Below, in pieces: positions 44,359-52,775 of a DNA stretch of 64,000 nucleotides. Each line of letters opens with the position of its first letter. Position 1 is the stretch's first letter. The position numbers and the translations under genes were made by a program. The stretch covers positions 37,025 to 101,024 of the forward strand of contig NZ_DRGY01000138.1 in NCBI RefSeq assembly GCF_011049865.1, in the 5' to 3' direction. A model generated the notes under the pieces. The model saw only the letters and a list, made by a program, of their open reading frames with translations, did no database searches and had not been told where the DNA came from. Source of the DNA: Marinobacter antarcticus. GTDB taxonomy: Bacteria > Pseudomonadota > Gammaproteobacteria > Pseudomonadales > Oleiphilaceae.

Positions 44359-46135
44359 GGCAAGTGTCATCCATATTCCGCAACAGCACCAGATCCTGAG
44401 CAACCGTCGGCAACTCCCAGTGGAAGAAATACTGGGCGGCCTGGAGCTTGCCCTGATAGAAGTTGCGCTCGTCGTCACTATTGGCGGAAACCAGCGCATT
44501 GGCAGCAGCGTTGGCCTGGCGCAACCACATCCAGGCGACGATGATGTGTCCAAACAGATGCAGATAGCAGGAGGCGTTAGCAAGGGTTTTGTCCACTTCG
44601 CCGCTCATCAGGGATTTGCCCAGGCTCTGGGTCACCTTGACGGCTTGCTGCAGTGTTTCACTCAAAGACAGCGCCCATTGCTGACAACGATCAGTGGTGG
44701 CGCCTTCCAGATCCACCTTCATTTCGCGCATCAGCAATTGCAACCCGTGGCTCTGGTCCTGCCACATTTTGCGCCCCAGCAAGTCCAGGCCCTGAATGCC
44801 GTTGGTGCCTTCGTGAATGGGATTCAGGCGGTTGTCTCTCCAGCATTGCTCCACCGGATACTCCCGGGTGTAGCCGGCGCCACCGTATACCTGAATGGCC
44901 AGGTCATTGGCTTTCGGGCCGTACTCGGACGGCCACGCTTTGATGACCGGCGTAAGCAGGTCGAGCAGCTTGCCCGCTTCGATGCGCATTTGTTCATCAG
45001 GATGGGTATGTTGATCGTCCATCAGGCGCGCGCCATACAAACAAAGGGCCAATCCGCCTTCGCTGTAGGCCTTCTGTGCCAGCAGCATACGACGCACATC
45101 CGCGTGATCGATGATCGGAACCTGCGGACTTTCAGGATTCTTTTCGGACGCCTTGCGGCCCTGCAAACGGTCTTTGGCGTATTCAAGGCTGTGCATATAG
45201 CCCCGATAACCAATCACCGCCGCACCGAAACCTACGCCTACCCGGGCTTCGTTCATCATCTGGAACATATACTTGAGGCCCTGATGGGGCTCGCCCACCA
45301 GATAGCCGTGGCAAGGCGCATCGTCGCCAAAACTGAGCGCTGTAGAGGTGGTGCCACGGTAACCCAGCTTGTGGATTAAACCGGCAAGACTAACGCCGTT
45401 GCGATCCAACGGCTGGCCATCTGCGCCTATCCGGAACTTGGGAACAATGAACAGGGAAATGCCTTTTGTTCCTGCCGGAGCGCCTTTGATTTTGGCAAGC
45501 ACCATGTGAACGATGTTTTCGGTGATGCTCTGCTCGCCACCGGATATGTATATCTTTGCGCCTTTAATCAGGTAGTTATCGTCATCTGTTGGCGTGGCAG
45601 AGGTGCGAATGTCCGCCAGTGACGACCCGGCATGGGGCTCCGTAAGCGCCATGGTTCCGGAATAGCGGCCGCTGAGCATGTTAGGTAGAAATTCGGCTTT
45701 CTGTGATTCGTTGCCAAAAACGCGAATAAGGTTGGCGGCCGCCGCCGTCAGAAACGGATAGCCCGCTGTGCCGGGATTGGCCGCAGTGAAAAAGCCGTTG
45801 CACGCAGCCATAACAGACTCGGGAAGCTGCATACCACCCAGATCGTAATTGTAACGACCGGCAATGAAACCGGCCGCCGCGTAGGCATCGAAGGCCTCTT
45901 TTACTTCGGGTAGCATTTCAACCTGGCCGTTAACAAACCTGGGCTCGTCTTTATCAGCGGCGCTGTTGTGGCTGGCGAATTTCTCCCGGGCCATTTTGTC
46001 AGCGGTTTCGATGACGGCATCGAAGGTGTCGCGACTGTGCTCGCTAAAGCGGTCGCGACCGGTCAGGCTCTCGGTATCAAGAACGTCGTAGAGCTGGAAC
46101 GCCAGATCACGGCGGTCTATCAAGGTATCGGTCAT
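44333..46135 (-). CDS. Acyl-CoA dehydrogenase with extended C-terminal domain (DmdC/FadE-like)
   Basis: 600 residues from the ATG complementary to 46133-46135, with AGGAAG 7 nt upstream. N-terminal, middle (MALTEPHAGSSLADI) and C-terminal flavin domains, plus the extra C-terminal domain (about 470-600) typical of the approximately 600-residue acyl-CoA dehydrogenases used for beta-oxidation of medium/long chains and for 3-methylmercaptopropionyl-CoA. IYVSGGEQSITENIVHMVLAK and NPIHEGTNGIQGLDLLGRK are characteristic, and Glu in HEGTNG is the likely catalytic base. With AlkB alongside, fatty acyl-CoA from alkanes is the plausible substrate. Confidence 0.9.
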   Translation of the reverse strand: MTDTLIDRRDLAFQLYDVLDTESLTGRDRFSEHSRDTFDAVIETADKMAREKFASHNSAADKDEPRFVNGQVEMLPEVKEAFDAYAAAGFIAGRYNYDLGGMQLPESVMAACNGFFTAANPGTAGYPFLTAAAANLIRVFGNESQKAEFLPNMLSGRYSGTMALTEPHAGSSLADIRTSATPTDDDNYLIKGAKIYISGGEQSITENIVHMVLAKIKGAPAGTKGISLFIVPKFRIGADGQPLDRNGVSLAGLIHKLGYRGTTSTALSFGDDAPCHGYLVGEPHQGLKYMFQMMNEARVGVGFGAAVIGYRGYMHSLEYAKDRLQGRKASEKNPESPQVPIIDHADVRRMLLAQKAYSEGGLALCLYGARLMDDQHTHPDEQMRIEAGKLLDLLTPVIKAWPSEYGPKANDLAIQVYGGAGYTREYPVEQCWRDNRLNPIHEGTNGIQGLDLLGRKMWQDQSHGLQLLMREMKVDLEGATTDRCQQWALSLSETLQQAVKVTQSLGKSLMSGEVDKTLANASCYLHLFGHIIVAWMWLRQANAAANALVSANSDDERNFYQGKLQAAQYFFHWELPTVAQDLVLLRNMDDTCLNMKVEWF

Positions 46136-46355
46136 GTATACAGCTTCCTGGTAATTGGCTGGGGCCACTTGTTGGTTGCCTACAGGCTCTCATAACCGGG
46201 TTTTTCTGGGAACCTGCGTTATGGCATAATCGCGGCCTTTCGTTAACCACGAACATTGTCGCTTGGCCCGGCTTATGCCTTGAATTGGCTTAATGGCCAG
46301 TGGCCGAACGTTATCGTAAAGTATTCTGACAGATGTCATGTGGGAGAAATGTGCC

Positions 46356-46520
46356 ATGAACGCACCCGCTCAACAAACCCGGGTTGAAGTTCTTAATCGA
46401 CTGTACAGCATGAAACTTGAACAGATCGAGCAAGCTGCAAGGCAAGGCTACAGCTTGCGCAACCAAGTGCTGGAAGCCGAAGCCGAGGCCATTTTTAACG
46501 CGCTAAAATCCGTCCGGTGA
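46356..46520 (+). CDS. Small hypothetical protein, 54 residues
   Basis: ATG at 46356 with GGGAG at 46342-46346. The product is one predicted amphipathic helix rich in Glu, Gln and Ala (LNRLYSMKLEQIEQAARQGYS) and ends LKSVR. No signal peptide. Not recognised. The good ribosome site and coding-like composition support a real gene. Confidence 0.55.
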   Translation: MNAPAQQTRVEVLNRLYSMKLEQIEQAARQGYSLRNQVLEAEAEAIFNALKSVR

Positions 46521-46529
46521 CAAGTTGAC

Positions 46530-46557
46530 TTGACCTGAGGGCAAGGGCACGTATTAT
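46530..46557 (+). promoter_or_regulatory. Sigma-70 promoter ahead of the mrp leader
   Basis: TTGACC (46530-46535) and TATTAT (46552-46557) with a 16-bp spacer. The predicted start near 46564 is about 265 nt before mrpA, leaving a long leader that holds the small ORF at 46588. Confidence 0.5.
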
Positions 46558-46587
46558 CAGCTTCCAGGTTTTACAAACGGAGCAACC

Positions 46588-46701
46588 ATGACCGTAAGGT
46601 CCTCAGGCTGCATGAACACCTATAATGCCCCGATTACTGCCGATATCGCGCGGCACCGAGGGCGCTTACCTTACTTCCCGGACCCACCTGCCCCCCACTG
46701 A
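46588..46701 (+). CDS. Possible 37-residue leader ORF upstream of mrpA
   Basis: ATG at 46588 preceded by GGAG at 46579-46582. It reads MTVRSSGCMNTYN and later a Pro-rich tail (PYFPDPPAPH) before TGA. It lies just downstream of a good promoter in the leader of the mrp operon. The rest of this gap (46702-46827) shows nothing clear. It may be a regulatory leader peptide or may not be translated at all. Confidence 0.3.
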   Translation: MTVRSSGCMNTYNAPITADIARHRGRLPYFPDPPAPH

Positions 46702-46827
46702 ATCCTCTCCTGATGCATGCCATGGCCCGCCTTTGAGCAACTTGTGCAAAGTGGCCATCCGGCGACTAGACTCAGGCCAGTACGCCATTTTCATTCATAA
46801 GAAAAGAAAACCGTTAACGAGGTTGCG

Positions 46828-49629
46828 ATGTCGCTACCCCTGGTTGTTTTACTGCCGTTTCTTGGGGCTATAGCCGCCCCTTTGTTTGCCCAGGGCGGGC
46901 GAACCGCCATTGCAATAGCGTCATCTGTTCCCGCACTGATCGCTTTGGCCGCGTTGTTTCCACACTGGTCTGTTCTTTCAGCGGGTGGCACGGTTCTGGA
47001 GAGTTACGAGTGGCTTCCAGCTCTCGGGCTTTCGTTCAGTTTTCGCCTTGATGGATTGGCATTGCTGTTTGCACTGCTGATTCTAGTCATTGGGCTTTTG
47101 GTCATACTCTATGCCCACTACTACCTTGAAGCAAAGGAGAACGTAGCCAAGTTTTACGCCCTGCTTCTGTGCTTCAAAGGCTCAATGCTCGGCATAGTGC
47201 TCTCTGGCAACCTTTTGTTAATGCTCATCTTCTGGGAACTCACCAGCTTGACGTCGTTCCTGCTGATCAGTTTCTGGACACACAAACAGGATGCTCGGCG
47301 TGGTGCCCGCCTGGCACTAACCGTTACCGGCGGCGGCGGTCTAGCCCTGCTTGCCGGCATTCTGCTGATCGGCAACATCGTTGGCAGCTTTGAACTGGAG
47401 GACGTGCTCGCCGCCGGCGATCAAATCAAAGCCCACGCCTTGTACCCGGTTGCACTGACGCTGGTTTTGCTCGGTGCCTTTACCAAGTCAGCCCAGTTCC
47501 CGTTTCACTTCTGGCTACCCCACGCCATGCAGGCACCGACACCCGTCTCTGCCTATCTGCATTCTGCCACCATGGTAAAAGCCGGCATATTCCTGATGGC
47601 GCGCCTGTACCCTGCTCTGGCGGGAACCGAACAATGGTTCTACATGGTGAGTTTCACCGGCCTGGTTACCCTGCTGTTCGGCGCTTATGTCGCGATGTTC
47701 AAGCATGACCTCAAAGGCCTGCTGGCCTATTCAACGGTCAGCCATCTGGGCCTGATCACCCTGCTGCTCGGTATGGGCACACAATTGGCCACCGTCGCAG
47801 CCGTATTCCACGTGATAAATCACGCCATCTTCAAGGCGTCACTGTTCATGGCCGCCGGCATTATTGAGCACGAAACCGGCACCCGTGACATGCGCCGAAT
47901 CAATGGGCTCTGGCGCTATATGCCCCACACCGCCACGCTGGCGATGGTTGCCGCCGCCTCTATGGGGGGTGTCCCGTTGTTAAACGGTTTCCTCAGCAAG
48001 GAAATGTTTTTTGCGGAATCGCTCCAGCTTAACCTTCCTGGCCTGTGGTCGTGGGTGCCACCGATAGTCGCGACCCTGGCGGGCATCTTTGCCATAGCCT
48101 ACTCGGCGCGCTTCATTCACGACGTTTTCTTCAACGGCAAGCCGGTTGACCTGCCCATATTTCCGCCCCATGAACCACCGCGTTACATGAAGATCCCGGT
48201 GGAAATTCTGGTGTTCGCGTGCATTATGGTTGGCATTTTCCCCACCTTCTCCGTTGGCCCTTTGCTTTATTCCGCGGCCTCAGCGACCCTCGGTTTTGAC
48301 GCACCCGATTACCAACTCGCGGTGATTCATGGCCTGAACCTGCCTTTGCTGATGAGCTTCCTGGCACTCTTCGGGGGGTTGCTGATGTACAGCCAGCGCC
48401 AGCGCTTTTTCGACTTTCATGCTCGCTTCCCTGAAATCGACGAAAAGGCCGTGTTTGAAACGGTCATTTCAAAGTTCGTGAACCTTGCTCACCGTTTCAC
48501 AAAACAGGTCGAAAATGGCTCTTTGCAGCGCTACGCCATGCTTCTGGTTTTAAGCGTGATCGCGGTGGTCGTTCTGCCCATTGCAGACAACGGCTTTCAT
48601 ATCGGTGAGAACGGTTTGAGCACGATTGACTGGCCCACGGCAATTGCCGCCGGCGTGCTCATGATCTCGGCACTTGCAACAGTGCTGTGGCATCGAGAGC
48701 GGTTTTACGCTTTGGTGCTTCTGAGCGTTGTCGGCCTGATTGTTTCTCTCGCATTCGCCCGCTTCTCGGCGCCTGACCTGGCCATGACACAGCTGTCGGT
48801 GGAGGTTGTGACCATCGTTCTGTTAATGCTGGCACTCTATTACATGCCATCCTGGACGCCCGTAGAGAGCTCTAAGGCGCAGCGTATTCGCGATGCGCTG
48901 ATTGCCCTTGCGGCGGGTACCGGTATGACGCTGATCACGCTTGCAATGCTCACGCAGCCGTTCAGCTCGATTTCCGAGTTCTTTCTGGAGAACAGCAAGT
49001 CGGGAGGCGGTGGCACCAACGTGGTCAACGTGATCCTGGTCGACTTCCGCGGCTTCGATACCCTTGGCGAGATCACGGTACTGGCTATTGCAGCGCTGGG
49101 CATCTACTCCATGCTGAAAAATACCGCGCTGACGCCGCCACCCGGCGACGGCCTGGGGCACGCCTGGACTCGGGATCACTACCCGCTGATGCTACGACAG
49201 ATTGCCCGGCCCATGCTGCCGCTGGCGTTGATGGTCTCGGCGTATATTTTCCTGCGCGGGCACAACTTGCCCGGGGGCGGTTTTATCGCTGGCTTGATTA
49301 CCTCTGTGGCGCTGATTCTTCAGTACATCGCCAGCGGCATGATTTGGACTCAGGAGCGCATCCCGTTCCGGTATCATAATATTATCGGCCTCGGCCTGTT
49401 GTTTGCGACCATCACGGGCACCGGCAGTCTGGCCTTCGGCTACCCCTTCCTGACATCCACATTTGGTTATATTACCTGGCCCGTTGTGGGCAAATTCGAA
49501 GTTGCCTCGGCGATGGTGTTTGATCTGGGCGTTTACCTGGCGGTTATTGGTGCCACCCTGTTGGCGCTTGTGAGCATTGGCCGGCTGTCTCCCCACTCGG
49601 CCATAAAGAGCAATCAGGAGAGCGTGTAA
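46828..49629 (+). CDS. mrpA: Mrp Na+(K+)/H+ antiporter subunit A fused to subunit B
   Basis: 933 residues. The N-terminal two thirds are a NuoL/MrpA-type proton-channel protein (HYYLEAKENVAKFYALLL, FHFWLPHAMQAPTPVSAYLHSATMVKAGIFL). The C-terminal part adds the MrpA extension and an MnhB-type domain (IFLRGHNLPGGGFIAGLI). A and B are thus one protein, as in group 2 (pha-type) operons with six genes. It is the first of mrpA(B)CDEFG and exchanges cytoplasmic Na+ or K+ for protons, giving salt and alkali resistance. Its stop overlaps the mrpC start by 1 nt. Confidence 0.95.
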   Translation: MSLPLVVLLPFLGAIAAPLFAQGGRTAIAIASSVPALIALAALFPHWSVLSAGGTVLESYEWLPALGLSFSFRLDGLALLFALLILVIGLLVILYAHYYLEAKENVAKFYALLLCFKGSMLGIVLSGNLLLMLIFWELTSLTSFLLISFWTHKQDARRGARLALTVTGGGGLALLAGILLIGNIVGSFELEDVLAAGDQIKAHALYPVALTLVLLGAFTKSAQFPFHFWLPHAMQAPTPVSAYLHSATMVKAGIFLMARLYPALAGTEQWFYMVSFTGLVTLLFGAYVAMFKHDLKGLLAYSTVSHLGLITLLLGMGTQLATVAAVFHVINHAIFKASLFMAAGIIEHETGTRDMRRINGLWRYMPHTATLAMVAAASMGGVPLLNGFLSKEMFFAESLQLNLPGLWSWVPPIVATLAGIFAIAYSARFIHDVFFNGKPVDLPIFPPHEPPRYMKIPVEILVFACIMVGIFPTFSVGPLLYSAASATLGFDAPDYQLAVIHGLNLPLLMSFLALFGGLLMYSQRQRFFDFHARFPEIDEKAVFETVISKFVNLAHRFTKQVENGSLQRYAMLLVLSVIAVVVLPIADNGFHIGENGLSTIDWPTAIAAGVLMISALATVLWHRERFYALVLLSVVGLIVSLAFARFSAPDLAMTQLSVEVVTIVLLMLALYYMPSWTPVESSKAQRIRDALIALAAGTGMTLITLAMLTQPFSSISEFFLENSKSGGGGTNVVNVILVDFRGFDTLGEITVLAIAALGIYSMLKNTALTPPPGDGLGHAWTRDHYPLMLRQIARPMLPLALMVSAYIFLRGHNLPGGGFIAGLITSVALILQYIASGMIWTQERIPFRYHNIIGLGLLFATITGTGSLAFGYPFLTSTFGYITWPVVGKFEVASAMVFDLGVYLAVIGATLLALVSIGRLSPHSAIKSNQESV

Positions 49630-49997
49630 TGGAATTGTTATTTGCACTGGTGATCGGCACCCTGACCGCATCCGGTATCTATTTGCTACTACGCGCTCGC
49701 ACGTTTCCCGTGATCATGGGGCTGACGCTGCTTTCCTACGGAGTAAACCTGTTCCTGTTTGCCACCGGGCGTCTCGCTACCGGCCAGCAACCCGTTATTG
49801 GAACCGCCGCGACCTACGCTGACCCTCTGCCGCAGGCTCTGGTGCTTACAGCGATCGTGATCGGATTTGCCATGACCGCGTTTCTCGTTGTTCTGTCGCT
49901 GCGCAGCCTGGCAGATAACCAAGACGACCACGTCAATGGCGAAGGACGTGAAATGTCCGCCTCCTCGAAACAGGAACGAGAGGTAGCAAGTAAATGA
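49629..49997 (+). CDS. mrpC: Mrp antiporter subunit C (NuoK-like)
   Basis: 122 residues with three transmembrane helices, homologous to NuoK (GIYLLLRARTFPVIMGLTLLSYGVNLFLF, PLPQALVLTAIVIGFAMTAF). Membrane subunit of the Mrp complex. It overlaps mrpA (TAATG) and mrpD (ATGA), showing translational coupling. Confidence 0.94.
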   Translation: MELLFALVIGTLTASGIYLLLRARTFPVIMGLTLLSYGVNLFLFATGRLATGQQPVIGTAATYADPLPQALVLTAIVIGFAMTAFLVVLSLRSLADNQDDHVNGEGREMSASSKQEREVASK

Positions 49998-51532
49998 CCC
50001 ACTGGCTTATCGCTCCCATTCTGATACCGCTGCTTGGCGGTATTCTTCAGGTTTTGATGGGTTACGCGCCTATCAGTCTGCGCCGCACACTGGCACTGAC
50101 CACCACGGTACTGATGCTGGCGTCTGCCATTGTGCTGTTGGTGTTTGCCAGTGATGGCAGCTACCGCATTTACGCGTTTGGCAACTGGCAACCGCCCTTC
50201 GGTATCGTTCTGGTTCTCGACCGTTTGGCGGGGTTGATGTTAGCGATCACGGCGATTCTCGCCCTGCTTTGTCATATCTACGCAACAGGCGGAGCCGACA
50301 AAGGCAACCGGCAGTTTCATGCGCTGTTTCTGTTTCAGCTGATGGGCTTGAACATTGCCTTTCTGACCGGCGACTTGTTCAACCTGTTTGTTGCCTTCGA
50401 GGTTCTTCTGATTGCCTCCTACGGGTTGCTCATGCACGGCGGGGGAACCGTGCGCACGATACCGGGACTGCACTATGTTGCCCTGAACCTGGTGGGCTCG
50501 GCCTTGTTCCTGATCGGCGTAGGCATGATCTACAGCGTTACCGGCACCTTGAACATGGCAGACCTTGCCGTAAAAGTTCCGCAAGTTTCCGGTAGCGACC
50601 TGAACCTTGTGAAGGCCGGTGGCATGATGCTGTTGGTCGTGTTCGGCCTGAAAGCCGCTGTGCTGCCACTGTGCTTCTGGCTACCAAAAGCCTACGCCAG
50701 CGCCACTGCGCCGGTTGCTGCGCTCTTTGCCGTTATGACCAAAGTGGGCATTTACGCCATCATGCGAATCTACCCGCTGATCTTTGGAGACGGCGCCGGT
50801 GAGCTGGCGAACCTGGGCATGGACTGGCTTTTCCCTATAGCTTTGATAACACTCAGCATGGGCGTTATCGGCGCACTGGGGGCCGATAACCTGAAAACAC
50901 TGGTGGCCTGGCAGGTCATCATATCGGTAGGAACCTTGCTGGCCCCCATCGCGCTCGGATCCGTGGCCGGGCTGTCTGCTGCACTTTTTTATCTGGTGAG
51001 CACCACCTGGACGGTCGCCGGCCTTTTCCTGGTTTCCGAGCTGGTTGCAAGCCAGCGAGGCACCGCAGCCGACCGCATTGTGACCGCACCAAAAATGCGC
51101 CATCGGACATTCCTGAGCGTGCTGTTCCTTATCGGCGCTGTGTCCGCGGCCGGCATACCACCCCTGAGCGGATTCTTTGGCAAGCTGCTGATTCTGCAAT
51201 CCGTTGAGCCAGGCGTTGAAATGGCCTGGTTATGGGGCGTACTGCTGACCGGCAGTTTTTTAATGCTGATTACCTACAGCCGCGCAGGCAGTATTGTTTT
51301 CTGGTGGACTGTCGACGGTGACCAGGAAGCTCCGGAACCCATAAACAGCCGGATTTCAATCGCCACCGTCATCCTGACCTGTCTTACGGTATTGATTGTT
51401 GTTCTGGCGTATCCGATCAGTGACTACACACGCGCCACAGCAGAGCAGTTGCACGACAACCGTGGCTATATCAATATCCTGCAAACCCCCATGCATGTTC
51501 CACCGAATTCTCTGGGCGAGGAGATACACTGA
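49994..51532 (+). CDS. mrpD: Mrp antiporter subunit D (NuoN/NuoM-like)
   Basis: 512 residues, about 14 helices, a proton-conducting antiporter-type subunit (FNLFVAFEVLLIASYGLL, LPLCFWLPKAYASATAPVAALFAVMTKVGIYA). The Glu in FEVLL and Lys residues in the membrane are those used for proton transfer in the family. Starts inside the mrpC end and ends overlapping mrpE. Confidence 0.95.
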   Translation: MTHWLIAPILIPLLGGILQVLMGYAPISLRRTLALTTTVLMLASAIVLLVFASDGSYRIYAFGNWQPPFGIVLVLDRLAGLMLAITAILALLCHIYATGGADKGNRQFHALFLFQLMGLNIAFLTGDLFNLFVAFEVLLIASYGLLMHGGGTVRTIPGLHYVALNLVGSALFLIGVGMIYSVTGTLNMADLAVKVPQVSGSDLNLVKAGGMMLLVVFGLKAAVLPLCFWLPKAYASATAPVAALFAVMTKVGIYAIMRIYPLIFGDGAGELANLGMDWLFPIALITLSMGVIGALGADNLKTLVAWQVIISVGTLLAPIALGSVAGLSAALFYLVSTTWTVAGLFLVSELVASQRGTAADRIVTAPKMRHRTFLSVLFLIGAVSAAGIPPLSGFFGKLLILQSVEPGVEMAWLWGVLLTGSFLMLITYSRAGSIVFWWTVDGDQEAPEPINSRISIATVILTCLTVLIVVLAYPISDYTRATAEQLHDNRGYINILQTPMHVPPNSLGEEIH

Positions 51533-52020
51533 TGCTTGATCGTCTGAATTTTCCTCAACCCGGGCTTAGCCTGACCCTGTTTGTTATCTGGCAAATACTG
51601 AGCGAAGGCGTATCCGGCGGCAGTATTGTGCTCGGTTTAATACTGGCGTGGCTGATTCCTCAGTTGACTCACGGCTTTTGGCCGGAACGTCCCGCGGTGG
51701 TGAAAATCTGGCGCATGCCGATTTATGTAATGCGAGTGCTGAAGGATATTGTGGTTGCCAGTTGTTCTGTGGCCTGGCTTATACTCAGCCTGCGCACCCC
51801 GCGACCGGCTTTTATCAACTATCCGCTAAAGCTTGAACATCCGCTGGCTATATCCATTTTAGCCAGCACCATCTCGCTCACGCCGGGAACCGTCAGCGCA
51901 GATATAAGCGATGACAACAAGACCCTGCTGATCCATGCGCTCGACGCCGCCAGCGATCAGGAGGTTATTGACGCCATTCACAATCGCTACGAAAAGCCGT
52001 TGATGGAGATGTTCCAATGA
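51532..52020 (+). CDS. mrpE: Mrp antiporter subunit E
   Basis: 162 residues of the MnhE/MrpE family: N-terminal membrane helices, then a cytoplasmic domain with ISLTPGTVSADIS and LLIHALD, hallmarks of the family. Needed for complex assembly. Overlaps mrpD by 1 nt and mrpF by 4 nt. Confidence 0.94.
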   Translation: MLDRLNFPQPGLSLTLFVIWQILSEGVSGGSIVLGLILAWLIPQLTHGFWPERPAVVKIWRMPIYVMRVLKDIVVASCSVAWLILSLRTPRPAFINYPLKLEHPLAISILASTISLTPGTVSADISDDNKTLLIHALDAASDQEVIDAIHNRYEKPLMEMFQ

Positions 52021-52286
52021 TCACCATTGCCCTGTACCTGACCATCGCCATGGTCACCCTGGCCGCGTTGCTAAACGTCTATCGCCTGATAAAAGGGCCG
52101 GATGAACCAGACCGGGTTCTGGCGATTGATACGCTCAACGTCAATGCCATAGCCCTGATTATTCTGTTGGGCATTACGCTGGGGACCCGGATGTATCTTG
52201 AGTCGGCCCTGTTGATTGCGGTTATGGGTTTTGTCAGCACGGTTGCCATGGCCAAATATTTGAAGCGGGGCAGTGTCATTGAATAA
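52017..52286 (+). CDS. mrpF: Mrp antiporter subunit F
   Basis: 89 residues with three helices. RLIKGPDEPDRVLAIDTLNVNAIALIILLG is diagnostic of MrpF/MnhF. Starts within the mrpE stop (ATGA) and is followed by mrpG after 27 nt. Confidence 0.94.
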   Translation: MITIALYLTIAMVTLAALLNVYRLIKGPDEPDRVLAIDTLNVNAIALIILLGITLGTRMYLESALLIAVMGFVSTVAMAKYLKRGSVIE

Positions 52287-52313
52287 CTGCACTGCACAAA
52301 AAGGAGACAACTC

Positions 52314-52646
52314 ATGAACCCGTTTGCGGAATACGCTATCTCGGCGCTGTTGCTGTTTGGTGGTGCTTTTACGCTGGTCGGCGCCATTGGTCTTGCCCGG
52401 CTACCGGACTTTTATACCCGCCTGCATGGGCCCACAAAGGCTACCACCGTGGGCGTGGGCGCTATCATGCTGAGCTCCGTTATCTATTTCAGCGCATCGG
52501 GCGAAAGCATTGATATTTCTGAGATCCTGATCACGGTCTTCTTGCTGATGACCGCGCCGGTGAGCGCCAACATGCTTGCCAAAGCCGCCATGCACATAGG
52601 CGTGAAAACCGTGGACAACACCGAAGGGCACCCCTGGGAACAGTAA
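52314..52646 (+). CDS. mrpG: Mrp antiporter subunit G
   Basis: 110 residues with three helices. IGLARLPDFYTRLHGPTKATTVG is diagnostic of MrpG/MnhG. Last gene of the operon; an AGGAG ribosome site precedes it. Confidence 0.94.
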   Translation: MNPFAEYAISALLLFGGAFTLVGAIGLARLPDFYTRLHGPTKATTVGVGAIMLSSVIYFSASGESIDISEILITVFLLMTAPVSANMLAKAAMHIGVKTVDNTEGHPWEQ

Positions 52647-52775
52647 CGCCACTGCGGTGTCGTTTTTCTCCGGGCTGACGGAATGATCCCCCAAGCTTCC
52701 GGTTTTATTCCATTTATGTCAGATTGAGCCAACTTCTCAAGACAACACCAATAAACGGGAAAGAGGATTCCAGAC

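Noticed and set aside
44420..45379. 319-residue open frame antisense to the acyl-CoA dehydrogenase gene
   Set aside because: Shadow frame: no motifs, no ribosome site, and a well-conserved gene on the other strand.
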